A stretch of DNA of 64,000 bases. Source: Schistosoma haematobium (taxonomy: Eukaryota; Platyhelminthes; Trematoda; Strigeidida; Schistosomatidae). The notes beneath the pieces were generated by a model, which had not been told where the DNA came from, did no database searches, and saw only the letters and a list, made by a program, of their open reading frames with translations. Positions within the stretch are counted from its first letter, which is position 1; every line of letters begins with the position of its first letter. Shown in pieces: positions 46,201 to 55,744 of this stretch. A program made the translations under genes and the position numbers. The stretch covers positions 84,558,364-84,622,363 of the forward strand of contig NC_067196.1 in assembly GCF_000699445.3 (NCBI RefSeq). The letters run 5' to 3'.

Positions 46201-47930
46201 CATCTAATCTCAATACATAGTGCCCGCAGTGTCGAGTCACCTAGACTGGTGGCCACATTGCAACATGATCGATAGCATTCGATCTGCACTAATAGGGACT
46301 AGACAAGCATGAGATTGATCACCACCCAGTGATCAATCAATTGTGATTACATCTCAGTCCTACAGGAGGTTAGTCACGGCTCGGATAGCTCAGTGGTAAC
46401 GTCTCTGACTGTGAAGCTGGGTGACACGAGATCGAATCCGCCAGGGAGCACCAGTTCCCTCAAGATTACAGATACACCTTGCTGACGAGTGCCAAGTAGC
46501 ACGAAACCCGGGTCCAGGGTTTCCTGTTGACTACCTCCAACCACCATCTAATCTCAATACATAGTGCCCGCAGTGTCGAGTCACCTAGACTGGTGGCCAC
46601 ATTGCAACATGATCGATAGCATTCGATCTGCACTAATAGGGACTAGACAAGCATGAGATTGATCACCACCCAGTGATCAATCAATTGTGATTACATCTCA
46701 GTCCTACAGGAGGTTAGTCACGGCTCGGATAGCTCAGTGGTAACGTCTCTGACTGTGAAGCTGGGTGACACGAGATCGAATCCGCCAGGGAGCACCAGTT
46801 CCCTCAAGATTACAGATACACCTTGCTGACGAGTGCCAAGTAGCACGAAACCCGGGTCCAGGGTTTCCTGTTGACTACCTCCAACCACCATCTAATCTCA
46901 ATACATAGTGCCCGCAGTGTCGAGTCACCTAGACTGGTGGCCACATTGCAACATGATCGATAGCATTCGATCTGCACTAATAGGGACTAGACAAGCATGA
47001 GATTGATCACCACCCAGTGATCAATCAATTGTGATTACATCTCAGTCCTACAGGAGGTTAGTCACGGCTCGGATAGCTCAGTGGTAACGTCTCTGACTGT
47101 GAAGCTGGGTGACACGAGATCGAATCCGTCAGGGAGCACCAGTTCCCTCAAGATTACAGGTACACCTTGCTGACGAGTGCCAAGTAGCACGAAACCCGGG
47201 TCCAGGGTTTCCTGTTGACTATCTCCAACCACCATCTAATCTCAATACATAGTGCCCGCAGTGTCGAGTCACCTAGACTGGTGGCCACATTGCAACATGA
47301 TCGATAGCATTCGATCTGCACTAATAGGGACTAGACAAGCATGAGATTGATCACCACCCAGTGATCAATCAATTGTGATTACATCTCAGTCCTACAGGAG
47401 GTTAGTCACGGCTCGGATAGCTCAGTGGTAACGTCTCTGACTGTGAAGCTGGGTGACACGAGATCGAATCCGTCAGGGAGCACCAGTTCCCTCAAGATTA
47501 CAGATACACCTTGCTGACGAGTGCCAAGTAGCACGAAACCCGGGTCCAGGGTTTCCTGTTGACTACCTCCAACCACCATCTAATCTCAATACATAGTGCC
47601 CGCAGTGTCGAGTCACCTAGACTGGTGGCCACATTGCAACATGATCGATAGCATTCGATCTGCACTAATAGGGACTAGACAAGCATGAGATTGATCACCA
47701 CCCAGTGATCAATCAATTGTGATTACATCTCAGTCCTACAGGAGGTTAGTCACGGCTCGGATAGCTCAGTGGTAACGTCTCTGACTGTGAAGCTGGGTGA
47801 CACGAGATCGAATCCGCCAGGGAGCACCAGTTCCCTCAAGATTACAGATACACCTTGCTGACGAGTGCCAAGTAGCACGAAACCCGGGTCCAGGGTTTCC
47901 TGTTGACTACCTCCAACCACCATCTAATCT

Positions 47931-48185
47931 GAATTCTTATCAATCTTGTTTGTTTTTATATGAGCGTATATGTGTGAGTACATCTTATCCTACTTACCAC
48001 ATATCTGTGGTTTATTTTTGTGTGATTATAAATGTTAATTCACTCTTGATTAATTGAAGTTTTCTCACATGCCTTCTCCACTACGTGTTGTTTCTCTCTC
48101 TCTCTTCTTCGCTTCCTTCTCTACGTCTCTTTGATTATCTGTTCCAAACAACGATTGTACAAAATATATATTTTTAGAAAATTCA
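47931..48185 (-). repeat. Family D repeat fragment at the right edge of the array
   Basis: Reverse match to part of 9536-9955 and 59885-60315 (TATATGAGCGTATATGTGTG; CTTCGCTTCCTTCTCTACGT). The array ends in ACCACCATCTAATCT and goes straight into this element. Confidence 0.6.
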
Positions 48186-48192
48186 CTCTTCC

Positions 48193-48497
48193 AGATGGTG
48201 GTTGGAGGTAGTCAACAGGAAACCCTGGACCCGGGTTTCGTGCTACTTGGCACTCGTCAGCAAGGTGTATCTGTAATCTTGAGGGAACTGGTGCTCCCTG
48301 ACGGATTCGATCTCGTGTCACCCAGCTTCACAGTCAGAGACGTTACCACTGAGCTATCCGAGCCGTGACTAACCTCCTGTAGGACTGAGATGTAATCACA
48401 ATTGATTGATCACTGGGTGGTGATCAATCTCATGCTTGTCTAGTCCCTATTAGTGCAGATCGAATGCTATCGATCATGTTGCAATGTGGCCACCAGT
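48193..48497 (-). mobile_element. Family A SINE, single inverted copy beside the array
   Basis: Nearly identical to the satellite SINE part but on the opposite strand, running from AGATGGTGGTTGGAGGTAGT to GTGGCCACCAGTCTAG. It carries TAATAGGGACT and GTCAGGGAGC, the variants of the right-hand array block, so it is closely related to that block. Confidence 0.9.
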
Positions 48498-48690
48498 CTA
48501 GGCGACTCGACACTGTCGACTACCTCCAACCACCATCTAATCTCAATATATAGTGCCCGCAATGTCGAGTCACCTAGACTGGTGGTCACATTGCAACATG
48601 GTCGATAGCATTCTATCTGCAGTAAAGAAGGACTTGACACACATGACATTGATCACCACCCCATGATCAATCAACTGTGAATCCATTCTT
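48498..48690 (+). mobile_element. Diverged satellite-monomer fragment with spacer
   Basis: Plus-strand pieces in satellite order: TCGACTACCTCCAACCACCA, the spacer (TATATAGTGCCCGCAATGTC, diverged), then the start of the next SINE (GGTGGTCACATTGCAACATG) to TCAATCAACTGTGAATCC. It shows that the SINE-spacer-SINE unit existed here in an older, unhomogenised form. Confidence 0.8.
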
Positions 48691-48699
48691 CTACTTGGC

Positions 48700-49180
48700 T
48701 TATTAAATTCCTTTATTCACTAACGCAATCTAAGTTGATAATTATATACGACGATTAACAATATGTATATCTCAATAACAATCAGAAACGATCTCACTAG
48801 AGTCAGATCCCGGATCACTAAACATTCATAATGATCTTTACATATCATTACTAATGTACAAAACGATTTGTATGTATATATATATGATGATATTTATTAT
48901 TATTATTATTAATATAATAAAGATGTAGAATTTCGTCTGTACAATTTAAAAATCAAATCTCAACCTTATAGAAATACAATTTACTATTATTTTATATAAT
49001 AAAATAAGATTTTCATTATTCACAATATACAACTAGAATAGTAGTATTCAATGGCAATAATAACTAGAAAACAATTAAATAAAGTAAAAGATGAATCAAT
49101 ACAAGGTTCTGTTTACCTACTTAACAACACTAATATGATAGTTCAAATGAAAATATGTTATGCTTTCAGTTAACCAACAG

Positions 49181-49230
<50 letters not shown>

Positions 49231-49370
49231 ATATATGTATGTATATTTGGATGTATGGCTTTGTTACTAGCCAGAAATTACACCGAAATTATAAATGAGC
49301 ATAAGTACTGATTTTATAAAAAAAATATGCATTCAACATTTATCTTCATTCTAATATGATGAGGATTATT
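48700..49370. other. AT-rich stretch with an (AT)n microsatellite
   Basis: Includes about 22 TA dinucleotides at 49183-49226. If the GTPase gene ended at 49372 this would be its 3' flank. No clear polyadenylation signal close to that stop was found on the minus strand. Confidence 0.5.
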
Positions 49371-49440
49371 CTTATAATTTATAATAATAATTAATAAAAC
49401 ATTGGAAAAACAAAAAAGGAAACTGTTTGCAATAAATTAC

Positions 49441-50215
49441 TTTTTTAGAGAAAAATTTAAAACCTAAACCGGATTTTTTTGGTTGAGGAAGTGTTATAGA
49501 AGGTGGTTTTTTATTTAATTGTATTTGTGATGTTGATAATGTTTGATTAATATTAGCTGGTGTAATAGAAGATGTTGTTTGTTGTTCCGTTGTTGGTTGA
49601 CTACTACTTACACTTGGATGTTTACGAGTTAATGTATTTGGTGTTTGTGTCATTGATGTAGGTTGGATTGTGACAGGTTTTGAATTCGTTTGTTGTTGTT
49701 GAGTTGAAGAAAGTTGAGTGACTGGTTGGTTGGGTGGAGTTGGGGGTAGTTTTGAATTTAGAATAGATTGTGATCCAATGAATCTAATAGATGTTGGTGT
49801 TTTTATCCCACTTGTAACCAAATTAGGACTGGCTGCCCTTAATTTAAGATTGGAAAGAATTGAAGCAGACCCACCTGTTGTTGCTGTTGTTGTTGTATTC
49901 AATTCAGATTCTGTACTTGTTGTCACTTCGAGATTAGGTGATACAGATGTTGATTTTTTCTGTAGTAACAGACTTGGTGACACTGCTAAACTTGTTAATA
50001 CACTAGGAGGATTCCCACCAGGAAGAATACCTCTACCGCTCGATGTAGTCTGTCCATTCATTTGACGTGGTTTCAAACCTTTTGATTGAAGACAAAGACG
50101 GGCTGCTGCATGGAAAATAGTTTGAACTTCTTTATAGGTTTCAGTAACAGTTATCTCGTAATATGGAATTCCATGAAATTTCGCAAACTCTTCAGCTTCT
50201 GCTTTTTGAACCAAA
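49441..50215 (-). CDS. Ras-like GTPase (RASL12/RERG type), last domain part and long Q/S/T tail
   Basis: Acceptor AAATTTGTGTAG precedes the exon. Joined to the exon at 53462-53838 (CG + T gives Arg) it reads ERFR-LVQKAEAEEFAKFHGI then PYYEITVTETYKEVQTIFHA, the last strands and helix of a Ras fold (G5 SAK-like site replaced by ITV). After ARLCLQSKGLKPRQ comes a tail of about 200 residues rich in Thr, Ser, Gln and Pro, ending PKKSGLGFKFFSKK. No CAAX box is present, as in RERG-type GTPases. At 49441 a phase-0 donor (GTAATT) can follow SKK. Without splicing the frame runs to a stop at 49372 through a hydrophobic, intron-like peptide. Confidence 0.85.
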
Positions 50216-50224
50216 CTACACAAA

Positions 50225-50790
50225 TTTAGGACAGAAAAAGGGATTATTGCACTTCTGTGACGTGTTATTGAATTTTACTCAAACATACAATACAACAATG
50301 AAGTTAATGAAAAGGTTTAAATCAGTGATACATCAGCATTGGACAGTTATGCAAAGTGATTTGTTCACATATTTCTGAGTGATGTATCTTACTCGAAAGT
50401 CTTATTATTTTCATTCAACTTCTGTTACATCTATCCCACTTTATTTGACTCAATGATAATCATTTTAACTTTTTCCTCTCTTTATCCTGATGTTACATTT
50501 ATTAGCTTAAATTACTTGATAAGTTTGTTTATAGACGATAAGTGACTGATTCACAGTCATTCACAGTCAGGATTTAACAAGGTTACTTGTTAGCATGATT
50601 TACAAATTGTCCTTCTATACAGATAATAACCAGGTAGAATCACAAAATGGAAACATATTTCGATTTAAGTTGTCATTGTAACTCCTTCTATTAAATGAAA
50701 TATACACTAACTCAATTATCAATATTATTAAACAGCTAATCAGCCTCAGTACGATGGAACAACAAAAACTGCTCTAAATGACTATTGATT
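50225..50790. other. Intron of the Ras-like gene, unassigned part
   Basis: AT-rich intronic DNA with no recognised element up to the Smalpha-like copies. Confidence 0.45.
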
Positions 50791-50794
50791 TAAA

Positions 50795-50965
50795 AGCAGA
50801 AATGGATGGCGGTTATCAGCTTCGTCCTATTTGGGACTCGTCAGCTGGATACGTCTAAATCTCAGGGTTTATGTTCACTCCTGGACTAGAACCCAGTACA
50901 GTTCTCTTCAAACGCCATTGCACTATCTACTTAGCTACTGAGTCCAGATAGCCATTAGCTTGTGC
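50795..50965 (-). mobile_element. Smalpha-type hammerhead SINE, inverted copy
   Basis: Minus strand: AGCTAATGGCTATCTGGACT, GTAGCTAAGTAGATAGTGCA as tRNA-like A-box region, then GTATCCAG, core CTGACGA, perfect stem II GTCCCAAATAGGAC and GAA. After GAA the sequence departs (GCTGATAACC), so stem III and the cleavage site are lost. This family (C) is closest to the published schistosome Smalpha unit. Confidence 0.72.
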
Positions 50966-50969
50966 AAAA

Positions 50970-51030
50970 AGAGACCGATCAATTCCAATACTAAACATCA
51001 ATGGGAAGATTCGGTCAACCAACACAAAAT
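50970..51030 (+). repeat. Smalpha 3'-end fragment
   Basis: GATCAATTCCAATACTAAAC and CAATGGGAAGATTCGGTCAA match the 3' part of the following copy at 51305-51350. Confidence 0.5.
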
Positions 51031-51034
51031 GAAT

Positions 51035-51345
51035 TAAAACTTTACAACATTGCACAAGCAAGTAGCTATCTGGACTCAGTAGCTAAGTGGATAACGTGAT
51101 GGCGTTTGAAGTGAACGGTACTGGGGTCGACTGCCCTAATAAAAATACACTCTGCGATGCAGGTGCATCCAGACAACCAGTCCCAAACAGGACGAAACGT
51201 GCATCCTGGATTCCAATGCTAGCAACCATAAATCTATGCTCATAATGCTTGCGACCTAAGGCAATACCGAGGCGATTTGTACAAGACATACAAATGCCAA
51301 TATAAGATTGATCAATTTCAGTTCTGAAGATCAATGGGAAGACTC
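51035..51345 (+). mobile_element. Smalpha-type hammerhead SINE, full-length, ribozyme core degraded
   Basis: tRNA-like head (CTCAGTAGCTAAGTGGATAA; the B-box region reads GGGGTCGACTGCCC), then GCATCCAG, stem II GTCCCAAACAGGAC, GAAA, stem III, and CTGGATTC pairing with CATCCAG as stem I. The core is ACAACCA in place of CTGACGA, so it cannot cleave although all helices are kept. A 3' part of about 130 bp follows. It lies 70 bp from the inverted copy at 50795-50965. Confidence 0.78.
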
Positions 51346-51475
51346 AAACAACCAATAGAATAATGAATTATTGATTTTGTTCAGCTACTTAAAATTATAT
51401 ATAGTAGTTAGATGTAATGATTGAAAGTTTTTATGAGCTGTAGATTAGTTACCAAACTTGTTCTACATCAAAAAA

Positions 51476-52279
51476 ATGTGATCTGAATAAATAAAATTCA
51501 GTTTATTATTATATTGGTCTTCCTAGCATTCTGATAGTAAGCCTGATTTTTTTGTTTCATTCTCGTAAGTGAAGAAAGTAGTAATTATAATCCTACTAAG
51601 ATAGGAGATGTACGGATATTGTACAATTTGTTGTCCATATCACACAATGAATTTATCCGATATAGATTAAAAACTAGGAAGAACCAGTCAGTTCTTCCAT
51701 CTCACGATGAGATTTAATCGAATTCACACTCACCAACTGAAAGTTAGTACAATATTGAGGAGTCATACAATGTCTGATCTCTCGCTGGATGATGAATGCA
51801 AAATGTTCACCACACACATTTTTCGAATAAATATTGAGTACATTCGAATCACATGAGTAATCTTATTCGTGTTTATTATCCGGAATCAGTAAATAATCAG
51901 GATATCGACTAACTGTAATGCTGATGACAACTTACCAATCAATTTACTCCAGTTGATCCTAAAATATGAGTTTTCTCGTAATGTTAGATCACGCGTGTTA
52001 AATCTATGACTAACTGACTATAATTTCTCAATAAAATTAGAAATTCGGTTAAATAATAACTGATCTAGTGAATATCATTTTGTTTCTGGTTTGTGTTCTT
52101 TAGCGAGTTAGTTTTCTACGAGATGGGATCGCTAAACCCATGCATAACGCTCCTCGTTTATCCGGGATTGATACCAGCAGTTGCCACAGAGATGCTCCAG
52201 GTGGAAGAGGATGCAAGTGTTTATTAACGGTTGTCTACACAAAATACTTCGGATCCGTTGGTCAGACACTATCAGCAAC
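51476..52279 (+). repeat. Left part of a 1.3-kb duplicated segment
   Basis: Nearly identical to 61410-62205, except for small differences at its first 60 bp. It lies within the Ras-like gene intron. It carries an RTE fragment at its right end. Confidence 0.9.
52098..52213 (-). mobile_element. Inverted RTE leader fragment
   Basis: GCGAGTTAGTTTTCTACGAG, then CGTTTATCCGGGATTGATAC match the RTE 5' leader in the same plus-strand sense as 26170-26300, i.e. antisense to the RT fragment that follows directly at 52214. Confidence 0.6.
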
Positions 52280-52592
52280 AACATACTGTGGGAGAGAACA
52301 AACCAGATTCCAGTGGAGGAAGAAATTAGGAGGGAGCACTGGGGGTAGATAGTACACACATTGAGGAAAACACACAACTGCTTCACAAGGCAAACTCTCA
52401 CATGCAGTCCTCAGAGCCAAAAGAGAAGAGGAAGATCAAAGAACACGTCACTCCGAGAAATGGAGACAGACATGAGAAGAATGAACAACAATTGTGTAGA
52501 ACTAGAAAAGAAGGCAGAGTGGGACAGAGTGTGTTGGAGAATACTGGTCGGCAGTCTATGCTCCATTGATGGTAACAAGTGTAAGTAAGCAA
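52214..52592 (+). pseudogene. RTE-type LINE 3' fragment
   Basis: Reads [20 protein letters not shown] in one frame and LCRQ... on the other strand. The real frame matches [14 protein letters not shown]...[11 protein letters not shown] of the better copy at 11650. Stops and frameshifts are frequent. The 3' end is TGTAAGTAAGC. Confidence 0.78.
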
Positions 52593-52729
52593 CAACATTA
52601 GATAAACTGGTCAACTTACGATTGAAAAATAATCTTCACTTTTAAATTTATGATCAATTGAAAATAAACAGTTATCTATTAGTTTTCTGATATTGATTTA
52701 CCATTTGGATTACTCAGTCAGTCATCTAT

Positions 52730-53285
52730 AATCATCATAGTGATTGGCACAAATATGCATCATGTTAACTTGCCAATAATCATCTATCTAATGTCAGTTT
52801 GTTGTTGTATATAAAACACTTTCACTTAATTGCTCTATTGAAACATATAAGTAAATTAATAAATAAATAAATAAATGGTGAATTTAATTATGCCATTTAA
52901 TTGTGTTTTGTTTTGTATAAAACATCTGTTTGATTTGTGTATTTCGATTCTGTTATAAACAAATTATTCATTTTCTCAATATATAGGTGAAAGATATTAT
53001 GGGGATATTTTGTAGAGATTGTAGTATTTTAACAGTTGAATTGATGATTCGATCTGAGCTAGATCATCATTGGAAACCTGGAAGCATTGGACAGGTGTTT
53101 GGTGTGCGAGATCGAAAATCCTTGATTGTAGTCGTGAGTGAGGGATGGTAGATCGACGTTACTGATGAGTGCCATACTAGGACGAAGAGGTAATTCAATG
53201 CTTCGAGGTTTTTAATGGTGATCTTGTTTAGATCAACTCGTGAATTCTATTGTTAAAATATGCTATAGGACAACATCGTTCAACA
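52730..53285 (+). repeat. Right part of the duplicated segment
   Basis: Matches 62206-62757 almost base for base. In the other copy the interval 52280-52729 is absent. Confidence 0.9.
53020..53255 (+). mobile_element. Diverged family B SINE with CTGATGA core
   Basis: Recognisable by the tail (rc AGCTAGATCATCATTGG at left, TTTTTAATGGTGATCTTG at right) in two inverted pieces around a ribozyme region with CTGATGA, GTGCCATACTAGGAC and GAAG (for GAAA). The tRNA-like part is largely lost. Also present at 62492-62725. Confidence 0.6.
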
Positions 53286-53461
53286 AAGATTTCTATTTCT
53301 ACCAAATCCATTCTTAAAGTTACTTAACCGTGAATATAAACTGTTTAAGTATTAATAAACAATAATATAGATATATATATATGTTACTGAACGTAGTGAC
53401 TACATTAGTGCTTCTTTACTGTTCAACCTTTTTAAACATTTTCTTTTACATAATTACTTAC

Positions 53462-53838
53462 CGAAATCGTTCCAAATCTGATTTATTCGCAACAAGTATT
53501 ATACTAGGTGGTTTGACAGTATTAATATTATATAATGCTGAACGTCTTAACGAACCAGATTGTGTCAAACTATGTTGTGTACTGCTAGAATAAGGATTTA
53601 CTGATGAAACTGATGAAGTACTTAATGATGTTGATGATGATGTATTTATGTGTTGTGAATTATTTGATTTAGATTGTTGTGTTCCTGATAATTTTGGTTT
53701 TCTGTCAATTAATTCAGATTGTGAATGAATTGCTTCAACAAGTTCTTGAGCACGATAAAAACTTCGGCGACTTGTCATAGAAAATAATATAATAATTGCC
53801 TGTGACCATTTAATTATATCATCAAGATCAATTTCATC
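53462..53838 (-). CDS. Ras-like GTPase exon with G4 motif and Ser/Thr-rich insertion
   Basis: Acceptor TTTCATTTCATAG, 377 bp, donor GTAAGT. It starts in phase 0: DEIDLDDIIKWSQAIIILFS, MTSRRSFYRAQELVEAIHSQ (strand beta4 and helix alpha3), then an insertion of about 55 residues rich in Ser, Gln and Asn (SNNSQHINTSSSTSLSTSSV), then VKPPSIILVANKSDLERFR with the G4 guanine-binding motif NKSD. The WSQAIIILFSMTSRRSF stretch closely resembles the corresponding W-A-x-x-x-L-V-V-Y-S-x-x-S-R-x-SF of RASL12-type proteins. The insertion between alpha3 and beta5 is unusual for the family. Confidence 0.88.
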
Positions 53839-53839
53839 C

Positions 53840-53938
53840 TATGAAATGAAATGAAATCAAAGTAATCACTCATTTGAACTTAATATCAATCATTTATTTG
53901 TCGTACTAACTGAAACAAGAAAATTATAAACATTTTAT
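53840..53938. other. Intron start, short
   Basis: Between the exon acceptor and the next SINE. AT-rich. Confidence 0.4.
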
Positions 53939-53939
53939 A

Positions 53940-54090
53940 TTTTTGATTGAGATCATGAATCGATTGATGTTAGACCACCGTTGTAAACCTAGAAGCACTG
54001 AACAGCTGTTTCGTCCTATTGTGGGACTCCTCAGCAGTTCGCATCCACGACCTCGCTCGCGGGATTCGAACCCAAGGCCTTCAGTCGCGC
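53940..54090 (-). mobile_element. Family B hammerhead SINE, 3' part, intact ribozyme
   Basis: Minus strand: B box (rc CGCGGGATTCGAACCCAAG), ribozyme, tail. It abuts the plus-strand copy at 54091, giving an inverted pair. Confidence 0.75.
53994..54047 (-). ncRNA. Hammerhead ribozyme motif, type I
   Basis: Core CTGAGGA (54034-54028), stem II GTCCCACAATAGGAC, GAAA, stem III palindrome ACAGCTGT, GTT at the cleavage site, stem I ACTG with CAGT. All invariant core bases are present. Activity is a prediction. Confidence 0.62.
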
Positions 54091-54345
54091 GATTTCGTGG
54101 ATTGGTTGAAGTTAGACACTAACACCATTGGATGCCGGTTCAGTGGTTCAGTAGGTTAAGCGTTCGCGCGTGAGACTGAAGGTCCTCAGTCCGAATCTTG
54201 CGGGCGGGATCGTGGATGTACACTGATGAGTAGTCCCACAGTAGGACGAAACGGCCATCCAGTGCTTCCTGGTTTCCAGCGGTGGTCTAACATCAATCGA
54301 TTCATGATCTCAATCAAAACTTAATAATCTCCACAACCCCTATAC
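54091..54345 (+). mobile_element. Family B hammerhead SINE
   Basis: Late leader (CGTGGATTGGTTGAAGTTAG), tRNA-like module (CAGTAGGTTAAGCGTTCGCG) and ribozyme region with core CTGATGAGTA shifted by a small change (CTGATGA then GTAGTCCC...GGGAC), GAAA, CGGCCATC, CAGTGC. Extra bases before stem II probably weaken it. Tail to CTCCACAACCCCTATACTGG. Confidence 0.75.
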
Positions 54346-54544
54346 TGGTACTTTATATGATTGCTCTATCCAACATCTGTCAAAGCTTTACTATATCAAC
54401 TCAAAGACGATTATCACAATCGACTTAGTTGAGGTGAATGTTGTGAAATCACTTAAAGCTGTCATTAAAATACACTTACAATAACACAATAATTATGTGA
54501 GACTAAGCTAGTGATATAACATTTGCTAATTGTGTTAATTACAG

Positions 54545-54772
54545 AATCTCTTAGTAAAATCTGAGAACCATATAGTAAATACTTCATCTGCGAAATGTCA
54601 ATCAATCATCTCAGATTTCATTGTTCTTTCGTCTCTACACCAATCATTCTTTGTTCTCGTTCTCATTCCTTCGATCTTTTTAACCTTCTGCTGTCAAGAA
54701 TTTCGCGTCTCATTGATGATACATACTACTTATATCTGTCAACATCAGTAACACACACCACACTATATTGAA
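54545..54772 (+). repeat. Dispersed repeat family C
   Basis: AATCTCTTAGTAAAATCTGA, AATGTCAATCAATCATCTCA and the end GTAACACACACCACA. Truncated at the left relative to 55745-55992, of which it is an inverted neighbour 1 kb away. Confidence 0.6.
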
Positions 54773-54779
54773 CACATAT

Positions 54780-55185
54780 AGACTTTATTCTATTTCTGTA
54801 GAACTACAATAAACCTATTTAATTATTCCTGAATTCTTTAAAAAAAGAAGTATTTTTGATGAAAAATTCACTTAGTGACATTCAAGAAAAAATCATTTAT
54901 AAACAACACATGTTTCTCATATAACTCGAACTATTTCTACATCATAGAAGTATTTTTCTTAGATTAAAATATACTGTCAGTATTTACACTACATTGTTAC
55001 TACATGAGTAAACAATTTTTGTACTAAGTAATTGTTTACTTTGTATGTTTTAAGCATAAAATCAACAGGAGACATTTTTATATGTACTACTAACTAATTA
55101 CTAAGTGAAATAAAGACAAATGTTTCAGAGAGTGATTTTTTCAAAAAACATTACTGATGTTGAGATGGTGGAGAAGATTTGTGGA
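54780..55185. other. Intronic AT-rich stretch
   Basis: Nothing recognised. Confidence 0.35.
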
Positions 55186-55189
55186 TGAT

Positions 55190-55290
55190 TTTGATGAAGT
55201 TTTGTTCTCTGAGCTGGATGGTTTGGTCGTGGAGATTTCATTGTTCTTCTGAACGACATCATCAGCACAAACTTCAGATAGAAGTGAAGT
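55190..55290 (-). repeat. Penelope-like element fragment
   Basis: Minus strand matches the DVVQKNDESSTTEPSSSEN-coding segment at 27450-27530 (rc of TTGTTCTCTGAGCTGGATGG and TTCTGAACGACATCATCAGC). The rest of the element is absent. Confidence 0.65.
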
Positions 55291-55294
55291 GTTC

Positions 55295-55740
55295 GAATTT
55301 CTCCATATGAGTTTCACAGATTGTTCTGTACACCTCGACGTTGATTGGTTCTTATTGACCTTAAATTACTGATGTTGATTTTTCAATAAGATACTACGTT
55401 CAGTTGAGAGTTTTGTGAAGAATTCGGCTTTTGTTAATAACTAAAGTTAGTTGAAATACTAATAAAACCATGAAACACATTATAATGATCTCTTTCATAA
55501 TAGTTTGATAGTATAATGAAGTAATTTATCCGAAATTCCCCCTCCCCTTAGAAAAGACGTAAAACTTTCAAATCTCGTAGAGAAAATGGTATTTCCAAAC
55601 TACTTAATCAGTTGTTAATGATTGACGATCCAAACTTCAATCAATCTACAATATGAAACGACATTATCTAATACAACTAATGTGATACTGTCTCAATTCT
55701 ATCATAATTAAACTTCACCAATCATGATTTTCCACTATGC
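55295..55740. other. Intronic AT-rich stretch
   Basis: Nothing recognised. Confidence 0.3.
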
Positions 55741-55744
55741 CTTT

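Larger units (their letters stand above)
31745..47930 (+). repeat. 16.2-kb tandem array of a 344-bp tRNA-SINE/hammerhead monomer
   Basis: Head-to-tail repeats with a strict 344-bp period (monomer starts at 31745, 32089, 32433, 32777 and so on). There are 7 complete units to 34152, a 58-bp partial unit at 34153-34210, 39 more units (one of 343 bp) to 47625, and a last truncated unit of 305 bp. Identity between units is near complete, with a few recurring variants. Each monomer holds GTGGCCACATTGCAAC, a perfect 9-bp hairpin (ATTGATCAC/GTGATCAAT), a tRNA-like module with pol III A and B boxes, a hammerhead-like motif, ACCACCATCTAATCT and a spacer of about 40 bp (ACATAGTGCCCGCAGTGTCG). The related single SINE at 1769-2082 lacks the spacer, so the array amplified a SINE plus flanking DNA. 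Relatives are the schistosome Smalpha-type ribozyme repeats. Long open frames across it are artefacts of repetition. Confidence 0.97.

Noticed and set aside
31745..47930. CRISPR-like regular spacing
   Set aside because: Repeats are contiguous 344-bp units with no unique spacers, in a eukaryotic genome. It is a satellite array.
47797..48321. Two open frames beginning MTRDRIRQGAPVPSRLQIHL (one per strand)
   Set aside because: They are read-through of the tRNA-like/ribozyme part of the SINE, present on both strands only because an inverted copy lies beside the array end.
49718..50065. 115-codon plus-strand frame
   Set aside because: Antisense to the Q/S/T-rich tail exon of the Ras-like gene.
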